A stretch of 64,000 bases of DNA from Comamonas phosphati (GTDB lineage: Bacteria > Pseudomonadota > Gammaproteobacteria > Burkholderiales > Burkholderiaceae_C): positions 94,298 through 158,297 of the forward strand of contig NZ_BMEU01000008.1 in assembly GCF_014637085.1 (NCBI RefSeq), given 5' to 3'. Below, piece by piece: positions 34,105 through 42,999 of the stretch (the first letter of the stretch is position 1; every line of letters starts with the position of its first letter). The notes beneath the pieces were generated by a model. It saw nothing but the letters and a program-made list of their open reading frames with translations, was not told where the DNA came from and ran no database searches. The position numbers were made by a program, and so were the translations under genes.

Positions 34105-34212
34105 GCGGTTAACACAACTCTTGATACGTCGTTGCTTCGCTTTGCTTTGCCTGGCGCGGCCCGGCACCTGGTCTCAACCGCAAAGCTTCGATTTGCCGGG
34201 TCGTGTTGACCG
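34105..34212. repeat. Short repeat element with terminal inverted repeat, copy 2
   Basis: 108 bases bounded by GCGGTTAACACAA (34105-34117) and TCGTGTTGACCGC (34200-34212), an inverted repeat with 11 of 13 pairs. Internal blocks TTGATACGTCGTTGC, CCTGGTCTCAA and TTCGATTTGC are shared with 13739-13850. The 309-base gap 33924-34232 otherwise holds nothing I recognise; the acyl-CoA synthetase start is 21 bases to the right. Confidence 0.75.
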
Positions 34213-34232
34213 CCCCTGATTCGCCATTTGCC

Positions 34233-35930
34233 ATGTCCACACCTGCCCACTACGCTCACTGGCCCCGCCGTCTGCCCCATTCGATCACCGTTCCTGCGAC
34301 CAGCGTCTGGGAAAACCTGGCCGTCAACGCGCGCCGCTACCCCGACAAGACCGCGCTGGTGTTCATGGGGCGCTGCACGAGCTACAAGGAGCTGTGCGAC
34401 GGCACCGAGCGCATGGCCGCCTATCTGCACCAGCTGGGCGTGAACCAGGGCGACCGCGTCATCCTGCTCATGCAGAACACGCAGCAGCTGGTGCTGGCGC
34501 ATTACGCCATCTTCCGCGCCAATGCCGTGGTGGTTCCGGTCAATCCCATGAACATGGCCGAGGAGCTCAAGCACTACATCACGGATGCCGGCGCCAAGGT
34601 GGCCATCACCACGGCGGACCTGGCCCCCGAGCTGGCCAAGGCCAGCAACGGCCTGCCGGCGGGCCAGGGGCTGGAGCACATGGTGGTCACCCGGTTCACC
34701 GATGCCTTCGACGCCGGTATAGAGGGCCTGGAAGCGCCGCCGCAGAGCTGGCGCAACTGGCTGCTGTCCGAGCACGAGCCCGCGCAGCTGCAGGATGGCC
34801 AGGTCCACGCCTGGACGGATGCCCTGGCCTGCACCGGCGCGCCGCCCGCACACACGGCGGGCCGCGACGACATGGCCGTGCTGCCCTATACCAGCGGCAC
34901 GACGGGCCAGCCCAAGGGCTGTATCCACCTGCACCGCAGCATCAATCACAACGCCGTGGCCGGCAGCTACTGGGGCACGGGCACCAGCGAAAGCGTGGTG
35001 CTGGCCGTGGTGCCCATGTTCCACATCACGGGCATGGTGTCGGTGCTGCATGCAGCCATCTGCATGGGGGCCACCATCGTCATCATGCCGCGCTGGGACC
35101 GCGAGCTGGCCGGGCGCCTGATCTCGCACTACCAGGTCACGAGCTGGACCAATATCCCCACCATGGTGATCGACCTGCTGGGCAGCCCCAATTTCGCGTC
35201 CTTCGACCTGTCCAGCCTCAAGTACATCGGCGGTGGCGGCGCGGCCATGCCCCAGGCCGTGGCCCAGCGCCTGCTGGAACAATACGGCCTGCGTTTCTGC
35301 GAAGGCTACGGCCTGACCGAAACGGCGGCCCCCACGCACAGCAATCCGCCGGACCGCCCCAAGCAGCAATGCCTGTGCATTCCCTTCATGAGCACCGAGG
35401 CGCGCGTGATCAATCCCGACACGGGCGAGGAGGTGCCTCAGGGCGAGCAGGGCGAGATCGTGGTCCACGGCCCCGAGATCTTCGAGGGCTACTGGCGGCG
35501 TCCCGATGCCACGGCCCAGGTCTTCATGGAACTGGGCGGCAAGCGGTTCTTTCGCACGGGCGACCTGGGCCGCGTGGACGAGGACGGCTATTTCTTCATC
35601 ACCGACCGCCTGAAGCGCATGATCAACGCCAGCGGCTTCAAGGTCTGGCCCGCCGAGGTGGAGGCGCTGATGTTCCGCCACCCGGCCATCCAGGAGGCCT
35701 GCGTGATCTCGACCAAGGACGCCTATCGCGGCGAATCCGTCAAGGCCGTGGTGGTGCTGCGAGCCGGCCACGAGAACACCACGCCAGAGGACATCGTCCA
35801 ATGGTGCCGCGACAACATGGCCGTCTACAAGGCGCCGCGCTCGGTGCTCCTCGTGCCCGCGCTGCCCAAGAGCGGCAGCGGCAAGGTCATGTGGCGCATG
35901 CTGCAGGAGCAGGAAAATATCTCTAGATAA
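34233..35930 (+). CDS. Acyl-CoA synthetase / AMP-dependent ligase
   Basis: A 565-residue ANL-superfamily enzyme that activates a carboxylic acid to its CoA thioester. Motifs: YTSGTTGQPKGC (P-loop), FCEGYGLTETA, YFFITDRLKRMI, and the C-terminal catalytic lysine in LPKSGSGKVMWR. It is probably a medium- or long-chain fatty acid or aryl acid ligase; specificity cannot be read. It converges on pchF at 36132, so it is not in the pch operon although near it. ATG 34233 is the first after the terminal-inverted-repeat element. Confidence 0.9.
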   Translation: MSTPAHYAHWPRRLPHSITVPATSVWENLAVNARRYPDKTALVFMGRCTSYKELCDGTERMAAYLHQLGVNQGDRVILLMQNTQQLVLAHYAIFRANAVVVPVNPMNMAEELKHYITDAGAKVAITTADLAPELAKASNGLPAGQGLEHMVVTRFTDAFDAGIEGLEAPPQSWRNWLLSEHEPAQLQDGQVHAWTDALACTGAPPAHTAGRDDMAVLPYTSGTTGQPKGCIHLHRSINHNAVAGSYWGTGTSESVVLAVVPMFHITGMVSVLHAAICMGATIVIMPRWDRELAGRLISHYQVTSWTNIPTMVIDLLGSPNFASFDLSSLKYIGGGGAAMPQAVAQRLLEQYGLRFCEGYGLTETAAPTHSNPPDRPKQQCLCIPFMSTEARVINPDTGEEVPQGEQGEIVVHGPEIFEGYWRRPDATAQVFMELGGKRFFRTGDLGRVDEDGYFFITDRLKRMINASGFKVWPAEVEALMFRHPAIQEACVISTKDAYRGESVKAVVVLRAGHENTTPEDIVQWCRDNMAVYKAPRSVLLVPALPKSGSGKVMWRMLQEQENISR

Positions 35931-35987
35931 CGCGAAGGATCGAATGCCGGTCTTTGGTTTTTCGTAGGAGCAAAGGGCGAAATCAAG

Positions 35988-36107
35988 AGAGGCCGGGCCT
36001 GCCTGCCAAGGGGCAATCCACGGCTCCATCTTCTGGCACGGCTGTGAGCCGGCCTCTTTGCTCTTGTTTTGCGCCATGCACAGCCAAACGCGGATCAGGC
36101 GTTTGGC
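35988..36107. terminator. Hairpins between acyl-CoA synthetase and pchF
   Basis: AGAGGCCGG (35988-35996) can pair with CCGGCCTCT (36049-36057), and GCCAAACGC (36083-36091) with GCGTTTGGC (36099-36107). No long U-run accompanies either, so a bidirectional terminator is likely but weakly supported. Confidence 0.45.
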
Positions 36108-36131
36108 GATGGCTCGGCTTTGTTGGCGGCT

Positions 36132-37682
36132 TTAAATGTCAATGCCGCTTTTGCCCGGGGCCAGAATGCCATTGGGGTCCAGGGCGCGCTTGATCTTGCG
36201 CTCCACGTCACGCTTGACCTTGCCGTAGCTCTGGGCCACGCGCTCCTGGAAGGCCGTGTTCACGCGGTACACGGCATAGCCTTCCTTCTCGAACTCGTCG
36301 AGCAGTTCGGCAAAGCAGGCGTTGGCGCGCTTGGTTTCCTCTTCGCTGCTGCGGTCGTACAGCACGTCGATCACGTGGTGCATGTCGCGCCAGCCGACGA
36401 TGAACTCGCCCACATAGTCCAGGCCGTGCTTGTTGAGGATCTTCTTGGCCAGAGACTTCTGCTTGTCGCACTCGCTGCCGCGCGCTTGCGACACGGGAGC
36501 GAACCACATCGAGCCGCCGCCGCCGCGCCAGTTGTACAGGCCGAATTCCTGCAGATTGGGTACGCCCGACATCAGCTCGGCGCGGTACTTGAACGGCTGG
36601 GTGTTGCCGGCCATCTCCTGGGTGATGAGGCGGCCTTTGCCCAGCTGCTTGAGCGCGTCCTGCACGATCTTGAAGTTGACGTCGACCTGCTCCTTGGTGC
36701 CGTACAGCGCCGCGTAGACGTTCCAGGCACCCAGATGCTTGTCTTTCTGGATTTTCTTGAGGATGGCGTCGGGCGTATGGCCGGGCTCGGTCGTGTAGTC
36801 GGAGCGGCGGGTGTTGCAGGTCGAGGCTTCCCACAGCACGCCGGCGATCACCACCGAGTTGGGAATGACCTGGGAGATGCGCAGCGGACGGATGAATTCC
36901 ACGATGTCGCTGATATCGCTGTCTTCGTCGAACTGGATTTCCAGCGGCTTGAACACCGGCGGCTTGGGCATGAGCCAGAAGCCCATCTTGGTGCAGATGC
37001 CGTAGTTGGCCTGGGTGAACATGCCGTCCAGCGTGGGGCCATAGCCCCACTTGAACACCTGCCAGGCCTTGTCGCCCTTGACCCCGCCCATGCCGGTGCG
37101 CAGCACGTCGCCATTGGCCATCACCAGCTCCATGCCGCACTGCATCATGAAGTGCTCGCCGTAAGGGGTGTAGCCCACGCCGCGGTCCATGGTGTTGCCC
37201 AGGGGGCCGGCGATCGCCGAAGGTGCCGAGAACGACAGCATCAGCGGAATCTTGTTCTCTTCGAGGTAGTCGTAGAGCATCTGGTAGGTCACGCCCGGTT
37301 CGACCAGGGCGGTGCCAAGCTCGGGGTCCACGTGGATGATCTTGTTCATCTTGCGCAGATCCAGTACCACCTGGCCGCGGCGGCCGGGAGCGGCCGAGCC
37401 GTAGCCGAAGTTGCGGCCCGTGGAGATGGTCCACACCGGCACCTTGTGTTCGTTGCAGATCTTGACGACGGCCTGCACCTGCTCCACGGTGGTGGCCGTG
37501 ATCACGGCCGAAGGCGTGTGCTCTTCGGTGGGCACGGCCATCATCACCTTGGTGTAGGGGCGGACCTGCTCGTCCTTGATCATCACGTTCTCGGCGCCCA
37601 GGGCCTTTTTGAACTTTTCGATGGCAGCGTCGAAGTTGCTCTCGTTCATGCCCTTGGGCAGGGCCATGTATTTGCTTGTCAT
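36132..37682 (-). CDS. pchF: p-Cresol methylhydroxylase flavoprotein subunit
   Basis: A 516-residue FAD enzyme of the vanillyl-alcohol-oxidase family that oxidises p-cresol to 4-hydroxybenzyl alcohol and 4-hydroxybenzaldehyde. Long stretches match my recollection of Pseudomonas putida PchF, for instance WTISTGRNFGYGSAAP, FMMQCGMELVMANGD and LQEFGLYNWRGGGGSMW, where the Tyr corresponds to the one that binds FAD covalently (Tyr384 in P. putida). It ends in LAPGKSGIDI. It has no signal peptide. It is the last gene of pchA-C-X-F, 19 bases after pchX. The enzyme is a heterotetramer with cytochrome PchC. Confidence 0.95.
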   Translation of the reverse strand: MTSKYMALPKGMNESNFDAAIEKFKKALGAENVMIKDEQVRPYTKVMMAVPTEEHTPSAVITATTVEQVQAVVKICNEHKVPVWTISTGRNFGYGSAAPGRRGQVVLDLRKMNKIIHVDPELGTALVEPGVTYQMLYDYLEENKIPLMLSFSAPSAIAGPLGNTMDRGVGYTPYGEHFMMQCGMELVMANGDVLRTGMGGVKGDKAWQVFKWGYGPTLDGMFTQANYGICTKMGFWLMPKPPVFKPLEIQFDEDSDISDIVEFIRPLRISQVIPNSVVIAGVLWEASTCNTRRSDYTTEPGHTPDAILKKIQKDKHLGAWNVYAALYGTKEQVDVNFKIVQDALKQLGKGRLITQEMAGNTQPFKYRAELMSGVPNLQEFGLYNWRGGGGSMWFAPVSQARGSECDKQKSLAKKILNKHGLDYVGEFIVGWRDMHHVIDVLYDRSSEEETKRANACFAELLDEFEKEGYAVYRVNTAFQERVAQSYGKVKRDVERKIKRALDPNGILAPGKSGIDI

Positions 37683-37701
37683 GCTGTGCTTTCCTTGATT
37701 C

Positions 37702-38202
37702 TTAGATCACGCAGCGGAAGGACACGCGGGCTTCGCTGCCCGAGGCCACCGCGGTGGTGTTCATCGATTGACCTGCGGCCAGCGATCGGCCCAGATCCCT
37801 GGCCCAGTCCGCGGCCGAGCCGTTCACATGGTGGTTCTCCACGGCCAGCACGCGTCCGCCTGCGGAGCGCACCAGGTCCAGCACCAGGGTGGCCGATGCA
37901 TCATCGAGCAGGCCCACGAGCAGCGTGTCCTGGCCATCGGCCAGCAGCTGGCTCAGCTGGTTGAAGGCGGCGCTGTCCAGGTCTTGCAGGCCGGTGTGTG
38001 CGGCATGGCGTGCCGTGCTCTGGACGCCGGCCAGAAATGCGGAGTCCAGAGCCGAGCCGTGCAATGCCGAGGTCACGGCCAGCACGTCGGCAGACGTGGC
38101 GGCCTTGCCCGCGGCGCTGGCGGCTTGCGCCAAGCCCATGCCGGAAACGGCCAGGCCGGCTGCGGCCAGGCCCTTGAGAAGAGTGCGGCGATCGGTTTGC
38201 AT
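37702..38202 (-). CDS. pchX: PchX, Tat-signal protein of the p-cresol operon
   Basis: A 166-residue protein between pchC and pchF, the place of pchX in P. putida. It begins with a twin-arginine signal (DRRTLLKGLAAAGLAVSG) and has no recognisable domain; the body is rich in Ala, Leu and Asp with a single Cys near the end. The role of PchX is not known. Because PchF lacks a signal peptide while p-cresol methylhydroxylase is reported in the periplasm, PchX may carry it out through the Tat system, which is a guess. It starts 13 bases after pchC. Confidence 0.8.
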   Translation of the reverse strand: MQTDRRTLLKGLAAAGLAVSGMGLAQAASAAGKAATSADVLAVTSALHGSALDSAFLAGVQSTARHAAHTGLQDLDSAAFNQLSQLLADGQDTLLVGLLDDASATLVLDLVRSAGGRVLAVENHHVNGSAADWARDLGRSLAAGQSMNTTAVASGSEARVSFRCVI

Positions 38203-38215
38203 GAGATCGCTCCGC

Positions 38216-38536
38216 TTACTTCTTGGCCGGCTCGGGAGCCTTGGTCTTGGACAGGTACTCGGCCAGATCCTGCAGCGTGGCGTCGTCGATATCGGTCACG
38301 CGGAAGGCCGGCATGGCGTTCATGCCGCTGCGCGCGATGATCATGTAGGTCGCAGGCGGAAAGCCGCGGCCCTTGATGACGGGGCCTATGCCCGCTTCAT
38401 GGCATTTGGCGCAGGTCTTTTCGTAAAAGCGCTGACCGGGGCCAATGCTTTGAGGATCCGCTGCAAAAGCGGTGCCAGCTGTGAACGCCAGGCCTGACAG
38501 CAGGGCTGTCATGGTCAGCTTGGTTGCATGTTTCAA
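38216..38536 (-). CDS. pchC: p-Cresol methylhydroxylase cytochrome c subunit
   Basis: A 106-residue c-type cytochrome that accepts electrons from PchF. It has a Sec signal peptide (LTMTALLSGLAFTAGTAFA), one haem site CAKCH near residue 41 and the Met ligand in GMNAMPAF. The start is a TTG at 38536 with GGAG seven bases upstream; it gives a normal signal peptide, while an upstream GTG frame would add 13 residues. It lies between pchA (45 bases upstream) and pchX. Confidence 0.92.
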   Translation of the reverse strand: MKHATKLTMTALLSGLAFTAGTAFAADPQSIGPGQRFYEKTCAKCHEAGIGPVIKGRGFPPATYMIIARSGMNAMPAFRVTDIDDATLQDLAEYLSKTKAPEPAKK

Positions 38537-38581
38537 CTTGGTTCTCCGGTTATATGTTTTTAATTTTCCAACCACTGCGGA

Positions 38582-40033
38582 TCAGAAAGGGTAGTGGCGC
38601 GACTCGGTCTGCATGGTGATCCAGCGCGTGTCGGTGAAGGCATCGATGCCGGCCTGGCCGCCGAAGTGGCCGTAGCCCGAGTTCTTCACGCCGCCAAAAG
38701 GCATCTGTGCTTCATCGTGCACCGTGGGGCCGTTGACATGGCAGATGCCGGCCTCGATGCGGGCGGCCACGCGCCAGCCGCGGGCCGTGTCGCGTGTATA
38801 GATGGCCGAGGACAGGCCGAACTCGTTGTCGTTGGCCATGGCGACGGCCTCGTCTTCGCCGCGTACGCGCACGATGGCTTTCACGGGCGCAAAGGTTTCC
38901 TCGCGGAAGATGCGCATTTCGGGCGTCACGCCGTCGATCAGCGTGGCGGGCATCAGCGTGTTGCTGGCCTTGCCGCCGCATAGCAGCCTGGCGCCCTTGG
39001 CCACGGCATCGTCAATCAGTTCGTTGACGCGGTGCACGGTGTTCATGTCCACCACCGAGCCCAGCACCACGGGACCCTTGCGCGGGTCGCCCAGCGGCAG
39101 CGAAGTGGCACGTGCCACGAGCTTGGCGAGGAACTCCTCGGCCACGGTCTCGTCGACGATGATGCGTTCGGTGGACATGCAGATCTGGCCCGAGTTGGCG
39201 AAGGCGCCAAAGGTGCAGCTGGCCACGGCGGCGTCGATGTCGGCGTCATCCAGCACCAGGAACGGGGCCTTGCCGCCCAGTTCCAGGATGGCGGGCTTGA
39301 GGTATTTGGCGCAGGTCTGGCCGATGATGCGGCCCACGCGCGTGGAGCCCGTGAAGTTCACGCGGCGCACGGCCGGGTGGGCCACCATGGCTTCGACCAC
39401 GGTGCCGGCATCCTCGGGCGCATTGGTCACGAAGTTCACCACGCCGGGCGGCAGGCCGCCTTCCTGCAGGGCCTCGATGATCAGGCCGTGGGTGGCGGGG
39501 CACAGCTCCGAGCCCTTGAGGATGACGGTGTTGCCGCAGGCCAGCGGCGTGGCGATGGCACGAGTGGCCAGGATCACGGGAGCATTCCAGGGGGCGATGC
39601 CCAGCACCACGCCGGCGGGCTGGCGCACGGCCATGGCCAGGTTTCCGGGCACGTCGGAAGGGATGAGCTGGCCGTTGATCTGCGAGGTCAGCGAAGCTGC
39701 TTCCAGGAACATGTTGGCAGCCAGATGCACATTGAAACCGGCCCAGATGCCAGAGGCGCCGGTCTCGGCAGCCATGGCGGCGGCAAAGGCCTCGGCCTTG
39801 GCTTCCAGCGCCTGAGAGGCCTTCATCAGCATCTGGCGGCGCTCGGTGGGGCCCAGCTTGGACCAGGCGGGAAAGGCTGCGGCTGCCGCGTCGCAGGCGC
39901 GGATGGCATCTTCGGTGGTGGCCGCAGGTGCACGCGTGGCCACCGATCCGTCGAGAGGGTTGCGGCGCTCGAAAGTCGCGCCATTGCTGGCCTGGACCGA
40001 CTGTCCGCCAATCAGCATGGATTGTTCAATCAT
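38582..40033 (-). CDS. pchA: 4-Hydroxybenzaldehyde dehydrogenase
   Basis: A 483-residue NAD(P)-dependent aldehyde dehydrogenase, first gene of the pch operon. Cofactor and catalytic residues: PWNAPVILATRA, NFTGSTRVGRIIG, the Glu in LELGGKAPFLVL and the Cys in FANSGQICMSTERI. Its position before pchC-pchX-pchF, as in P. putida pchACXF, indicates that it oxidises 4-hydroxybenzaldehyde to 4-hydroxybenzoate. The start at 40033 has AAGGAAG upstream. Genes for further 4-hydroxybenzoate degradation are not in the window. Confidence 0.92.
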   Translation of the reverse strand: MIEQSMLIGGQSVQASNGATFERRNPLDGSVATRAPAATTEDAIRACDAAAAAFPAWSKLGPTERRQMLMKASQALEAKAEAFAAAMAAETGASGIWAGFNVHLAANMFLEAASLTSQINGQLIPSDVPGNLAMAVRQPAGVVLGIAPWNAPVILATRAIATPLACGNTVILKGSELCPATHGLIIEALQEGGLPPGVVNFVTNAPEDAGTVVEAMVAHPAVRRVNFTGSTRVGRIIGQTCAKYLKPAILELGGKAPFLVLDDADIDAAVASCTFGAFANSGQICMSTERIIVDETVAEEFLAKLVARATSLPLGDPRKGPVVLGSVVDMNTVHRVNELIDDAVAKGARLLCGGKASNTLMPATLIDGVTPEMRIFREETFAPVKAIVRVRGEDEAVAMANDNEFGLSSAIYTRDTARGWRVAARIEAGICHVNGPTVHDEAQMPFGGVKNSGYGHFGGQAGIDAFTDTRWITMQTESRHYPF

Positions 40034-40161
40034 GGTGTCTTCCTTTACTTTGGAGGGAGGTGCACTGCCACGAGTTGCAAACTTCGATCACCGGAATGCC
40101 GGATCAGCACGGTGATGCTAAAGATGGAGGAAGAATGAATGCAAGCAATATCTTTGATATA

Positions 40162-40188
40162 GGTGCTTGTCATTCTTCGGTGTCTTGT
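40162..40188. promoter_or_regulatory. Direct repeats, candidate AraC-type site for pchA
   Basis: GGTGCTTGT (40162-40170) and GGTGTCTTGT (40179-40188) are direct repeats 17 bases apart; read toward pchA they are ACAAGACACC and ACAAGCACC. They lie 129-155 bases upstream of the pchA start in the 391-base gap to the AraC gene. AraC proteins bind such tandem sites. Inference. Confidence 0.5.
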
Positions 40189-40299
40189 GTAGGGCACCCT
40201 TCTGGGATGGTCGTAATCCTAGGGAAGACCGGCTGCAGCTGCTGTGCGCAGCGTGCACAAAGCGCTTGATGAATCGTGCATCCAGGGGCGGGTTTTCCC

Positions 40300-40321
40300 T
40301 TGATATCAAGTACCCGGGTAC
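40300..40321. promoter_or_regulatory. Two adjoining perfect palindromes
   Basis: TTGATATCAA (40300-40309) is directly followed by GTACCCGGGTAC (40310-40321). Both are perfect. They lie about 104 bases before the AraC gene and could be regulatory, but their partner is unknown. The rest of 40034-40424 has no gene. Confidence 0.4.
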
Positions 40322-40424
40322 AGGGGCTGGCTGGTGCGCTCTGCGGAAAAGCGAATACTTACCGATAATCGCGGGAGGGACTGTCGAGACAGACAGATAC
40401 GTGCACGATAAGGAGTCAAGGCAC

Positions 40425-41405
40425 ATGACCGCGCCCGTGGTATTGAGCACCGATGGCTTGCCGGAGAAAGAGAGCGCACCAGCTTGGCATGACTGGATGG
40501 CTCAGCTGTTCTCGGGGCTGGATACGGATTTGTATGGCGATACCCGCTTTGACGGGAATATCTGCGTGGCCCATGCGGGCGACGTGATGCTTACCAAACT
40601 TGAAGCGGACCGCCACCGTGTCGTGCGCGACTCCCACCGGCTGCGCGAGAGCGAAGCCGCCTATCTCAAGATCATCGCTCCCTGGGAGGGGCAGGCTCAG
40701 GTGCTGCAGAACGGCCAGCTGGCCAGCGTGAGCAGCGGCAACTGGGTGATCTATGACACCTCCCAGCCGTATGAGGTGGCGAACCCCAGCTCTATCGAGC
40801 ATCTGATCGTGATGGTGCCCAAGCAAAGCATTGTCGAACGAGGTTTGCGGCTGGACGGACTGATGGGGCGGAATATGGGAGGCAGCGCCGGCATTGCCCG
40901 CATTGCGTTGCAGACCATGCACAGCACCTATCAGGAACTCGATCAAATGGATGCGCCGCTGGCGCGCCGGGCCGGAGAACTGCTGGTGGACATGGTCTAT
41001 CTGTCCTTGCAGGCCATGAGCGGTCAGGTGACGGCAATCACGCAAAAACAGGCCTTGCATGATCGCATCTGTGCTTATGTGGCCGGCCATGTGCGCGACC
41101 CGGGCCTGTCGGTCGACCAGGTGGCCCATGCGCTCAACTGCAGCAAGCGCCATCTGCACAACGCCTTCATGGGGCGCAATCTTTCGCTTGCTGCTTTCAT
41201 TCAGCAAAGCCGGTTGGAGCTGTGCATGCGCGAGCTGCATATGCCGGCAATGGCGGGCTGCACCATCACGGAAATCGCCACGGGCTGCGGCTTTGGCAAC
41301 AGCGCGCACTTCAGCCGCGTGTTCAAAGCCTATGCCGGAATGTCACCTTCCGAGTATCGGATGCATTTTCCTGAGCCGGCTGACCGCTGCAGCAGCCGGG
41401 GTTAG
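40425..41405 (+). CDS. AraC-family transcriptional regulator of the pch cluster
   Basis: A 326-residue activator. An N-terminal AraC_binding_2-type sensor domain (about residues 1-210, with WVIYDTSQPYE) is followed by two helix-turn-helix motifs: LSVDQVAHALNCSKRHLHNAF and ITEIATGCGFGNSAHFSRVFK, ending MSPSEYR. The start ATG 40425 has AAGGAG upstream. It is divergent from pchA, which agrees with a p-cresol-responsive activator. Its stop codon overlaps that of the convergent DsbA-like gene. Confidence 0.9.
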   Translation: MTAPVVLSTDGLPEKESAPAWHDWMAQLFSGLDTDLYGDTRFDGNICVAHAGDVMLTKLEADRHRVVRDSHRLRESEAAYLKIIAPWEGQAQVLQNGQLASVSSGNWVIYDTSQPYEVANPSSIEHLIVMVPKQSIVERGLRLDGLMGRNMGGSAGIARIALQTMHSTYQELDQMDAPLARRAGELLVDMVYLSLQAMSGQVTAITQKQALHDRICAYVAGHVRDPGLSVDQVAHALNCSKRHLHNAFMGRNLSLAAFIQQSRLELCMRELHMPAMAGCTITEIATGCGFGNSAHFSRVFKAYAGMSPSEYRMHFPEPADRCSSRG

Positions 41406-42166
41406 CGCTGCGGCAGCTCGCAACCGTCGGGGCCGCAGGCGTTGTTGTCTGTGTCCTGTTCGGCGGCATTGCCATTGAGCTGGCTCACCTGCTGGGCCCA
41501 TTCGGTCAGCTGTGCGGTCCAGCCCGGCACATCGCCGAGCCATGGGCCGATGTCTATGCGCTGCACGGCACGCTGGTCGCGTTGCTCGGGGTGGTCGAAT
41601 TCCAGCGCCAGCGTGGGAAAGCCCTGGCCCTGCACCATGCCCAGCCACTGGCGGCTTTCGGCGATGTGCTTTTGCGTGGTCGAGCCCGACAGGCGCGCAT
41701 AGGCTGCATCGTAGGCCGAGGCGTCCAGGCCGATGTCGGCGGCCAGTTCGCGCAGCACGACCGGTTCGCTGATGCGCCGGCCTTCCACGTAATGGGCCTG
41801 CTGCTCGCGCGCAAGCATCTCCAGCCCCATGCCACCCAGCTCCTGGGCTGCCAGGAGGGCCGTGGTGGGCGGCTCGGAATCCAGCGGCGCGCCGATGTCG
41901 CTGAGCAGGCCGTTGAAATAGGCATCGCCAAAGGGCTGACCCGTCATCTCGGCGATGCGCCGGTCGCTGGCGATGACATGGTCGCGCCAGTCGGGCGTGA
42001 TCGTGCGGCGGTGGCTGCCCGTGAGCATGCCGCCTGCATGCCATTGCACGGTGAGGCCGGGCACGCTGCGCGCGGCCTTGACCAGCGGCGCGGCCGCATA
42101 GCACCAGCCGCACAGCGGATCGAAGATGTAGTGAAGAACCAGAGGGGGCAGGGCAGTGTTGCTCAT
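41402..42166 (-). CDS. DsbA-family thioredoxin-fold protein
   Basis: A 254-residue protein with a CxxC motif at its N terminus (FDPLCGWCYAAAP), like the FrnE/DsbA group of dithiol oxidoreductases. There is no signal peptide, so it is cytoplasmic. GQGFPTLALEF is the cis-Pro loop typical of thioredoxin folds. The C-terminal tail carries two more cysteines (ACGPDGCEL). An earlier ATG at 42190 would add eight residues. Substrate unknown. Confidence 0.87.
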   Translation of the reverse strand: MSNTALPPLVLHYIFDPLCGWCYAAAPLVKAARSVPGLTVQWHAGGMLTGSHRRTITPDWRDHVIASDRRIAEMTGQPFGDAYFNGLLSDIGAPLDSEPPTTALLAAQELGGMGLEMLAREQQAHYVEGRRISEPVVLRELAADIGLDASAYDAAYARLSGSTTQKHIAESRQWLGMVQGQGFPTLALEFDHPEQRDQRAVQRIDIGPWLGDVPGWTAQLTEWAQQVSQLNGNAAEQDTDNNACGPDGCELPQR

Positions 42167-42270
42167 GGCGGCAGGTTTGGGCGAATCCATGGCGTCACTG
42201 TAACGACTGGCAAAGGCCCTGGCGCTGCGCAGGCACAATGCGGACTGCCCCGCATTCCCGAAAACACACC

Positions 42271-42834
42271 ATGCGCCTGCAATCCTCGCCACCGCCCAAG
42301 CCCTCGCAGCCACCTGCCATGCCCCAGGAGTCCACGCCGCAGTCGGTGGCGCGCCGCGGCACGCTGGCCTTTCTGGTGTTCTGGCTGGCGCTGATGGGCG
42401 TGGTCTACCTGGGCATGCAGCAGTACCTGCGCCCGGCCCGGGCCAGGGTGCTGGCCGACGGCACGGTGCGCATAGAGCGCGGGCAGGATGGGCATTTCCG
42501 CGTCAATGGCAGCGTCAACGGCCAGCCGGTGAAGTTCCTCGTCGATACCGGCGCGACTTCGGTGAGCGTGACCGACGAGCTGGCCGCAAAGGCTGGGCTG
42601 CAGGGCGGCGAGTCCGTGCGCTTTCGCACTGCCAACGGCGAGCGCGAAGGGCGCATGGTCACGGCCGAGCAGGTCAAGGTGGCCAACGTGGCCGTAGGCG
42701 GCGTGCGCGTGGGAACGGGCTACACGGGCGAGGACAGCGCCGACGCGCTGCTGGGCCAGAATTTCCTGCGCTACTTCGACATGCAGATCAGCGGCGACGC
42801 CATGCTGCTGCATCCGCGCCAGCAGGGCCGGTGA
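42271..42834 (+). CDS. Membrane-anchored retropepsin-like aspartic protease
   Basis: A 187-residue protein with one N-terminal membrane helix (LAFLVFWLALMGVVYLGM, about residues 30-48) and a retropepsin-like domain: FLVDTGATSVSVTDELA holds the catalytic Asp, and ADALLGQNFLRYFDM is the hydrophobic-hydrophobic-Gly motif. The family (TIGR02281) is common in proteobacteria and works as a dimer at the inner membrane; its substrates are unknown. No ribosome-binding site is clear at ATG 42271. Confidence 0.88.
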   Translation: MRLQSSPPPKPSQPPAMPQESTPQSVARRGTLAFLVFWLALMGVVYLGMQQYLRPARARVLADGTVRIERGQDGHFRVNGSVNGQPVKFLVDTGATSVSVTDELAAKAGLQGGESVRFRTANGEREGRMVTAEQVKVANVAVGGVRVGTGYTGEDSADALLGQNFLRYFDMQISGDAMLLHPRQQGR

Positions 42835-42999
42835 TCGGCGGCGGGCGTACCGGCAGCGGGTGCATGGCCGTGGGCTTTGGCCCAGCATGCCGCGGGGCGG
42901 CACCGCATCTGCGAAAATACGCGTTTCCCCGGGGAGTCCGGTGCAGCCCATGCGGGTTGCTGCCATGCGTATCGAGGCTCGATCCACTCCCTGTCCGCA

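Noticed and set aside
34059-37964. Long frames antisense to the acyl-CoA synthetase and pchF
   Set aside because: Both genes on the chosen strand have diagnostic motifs; the antisense products look random.
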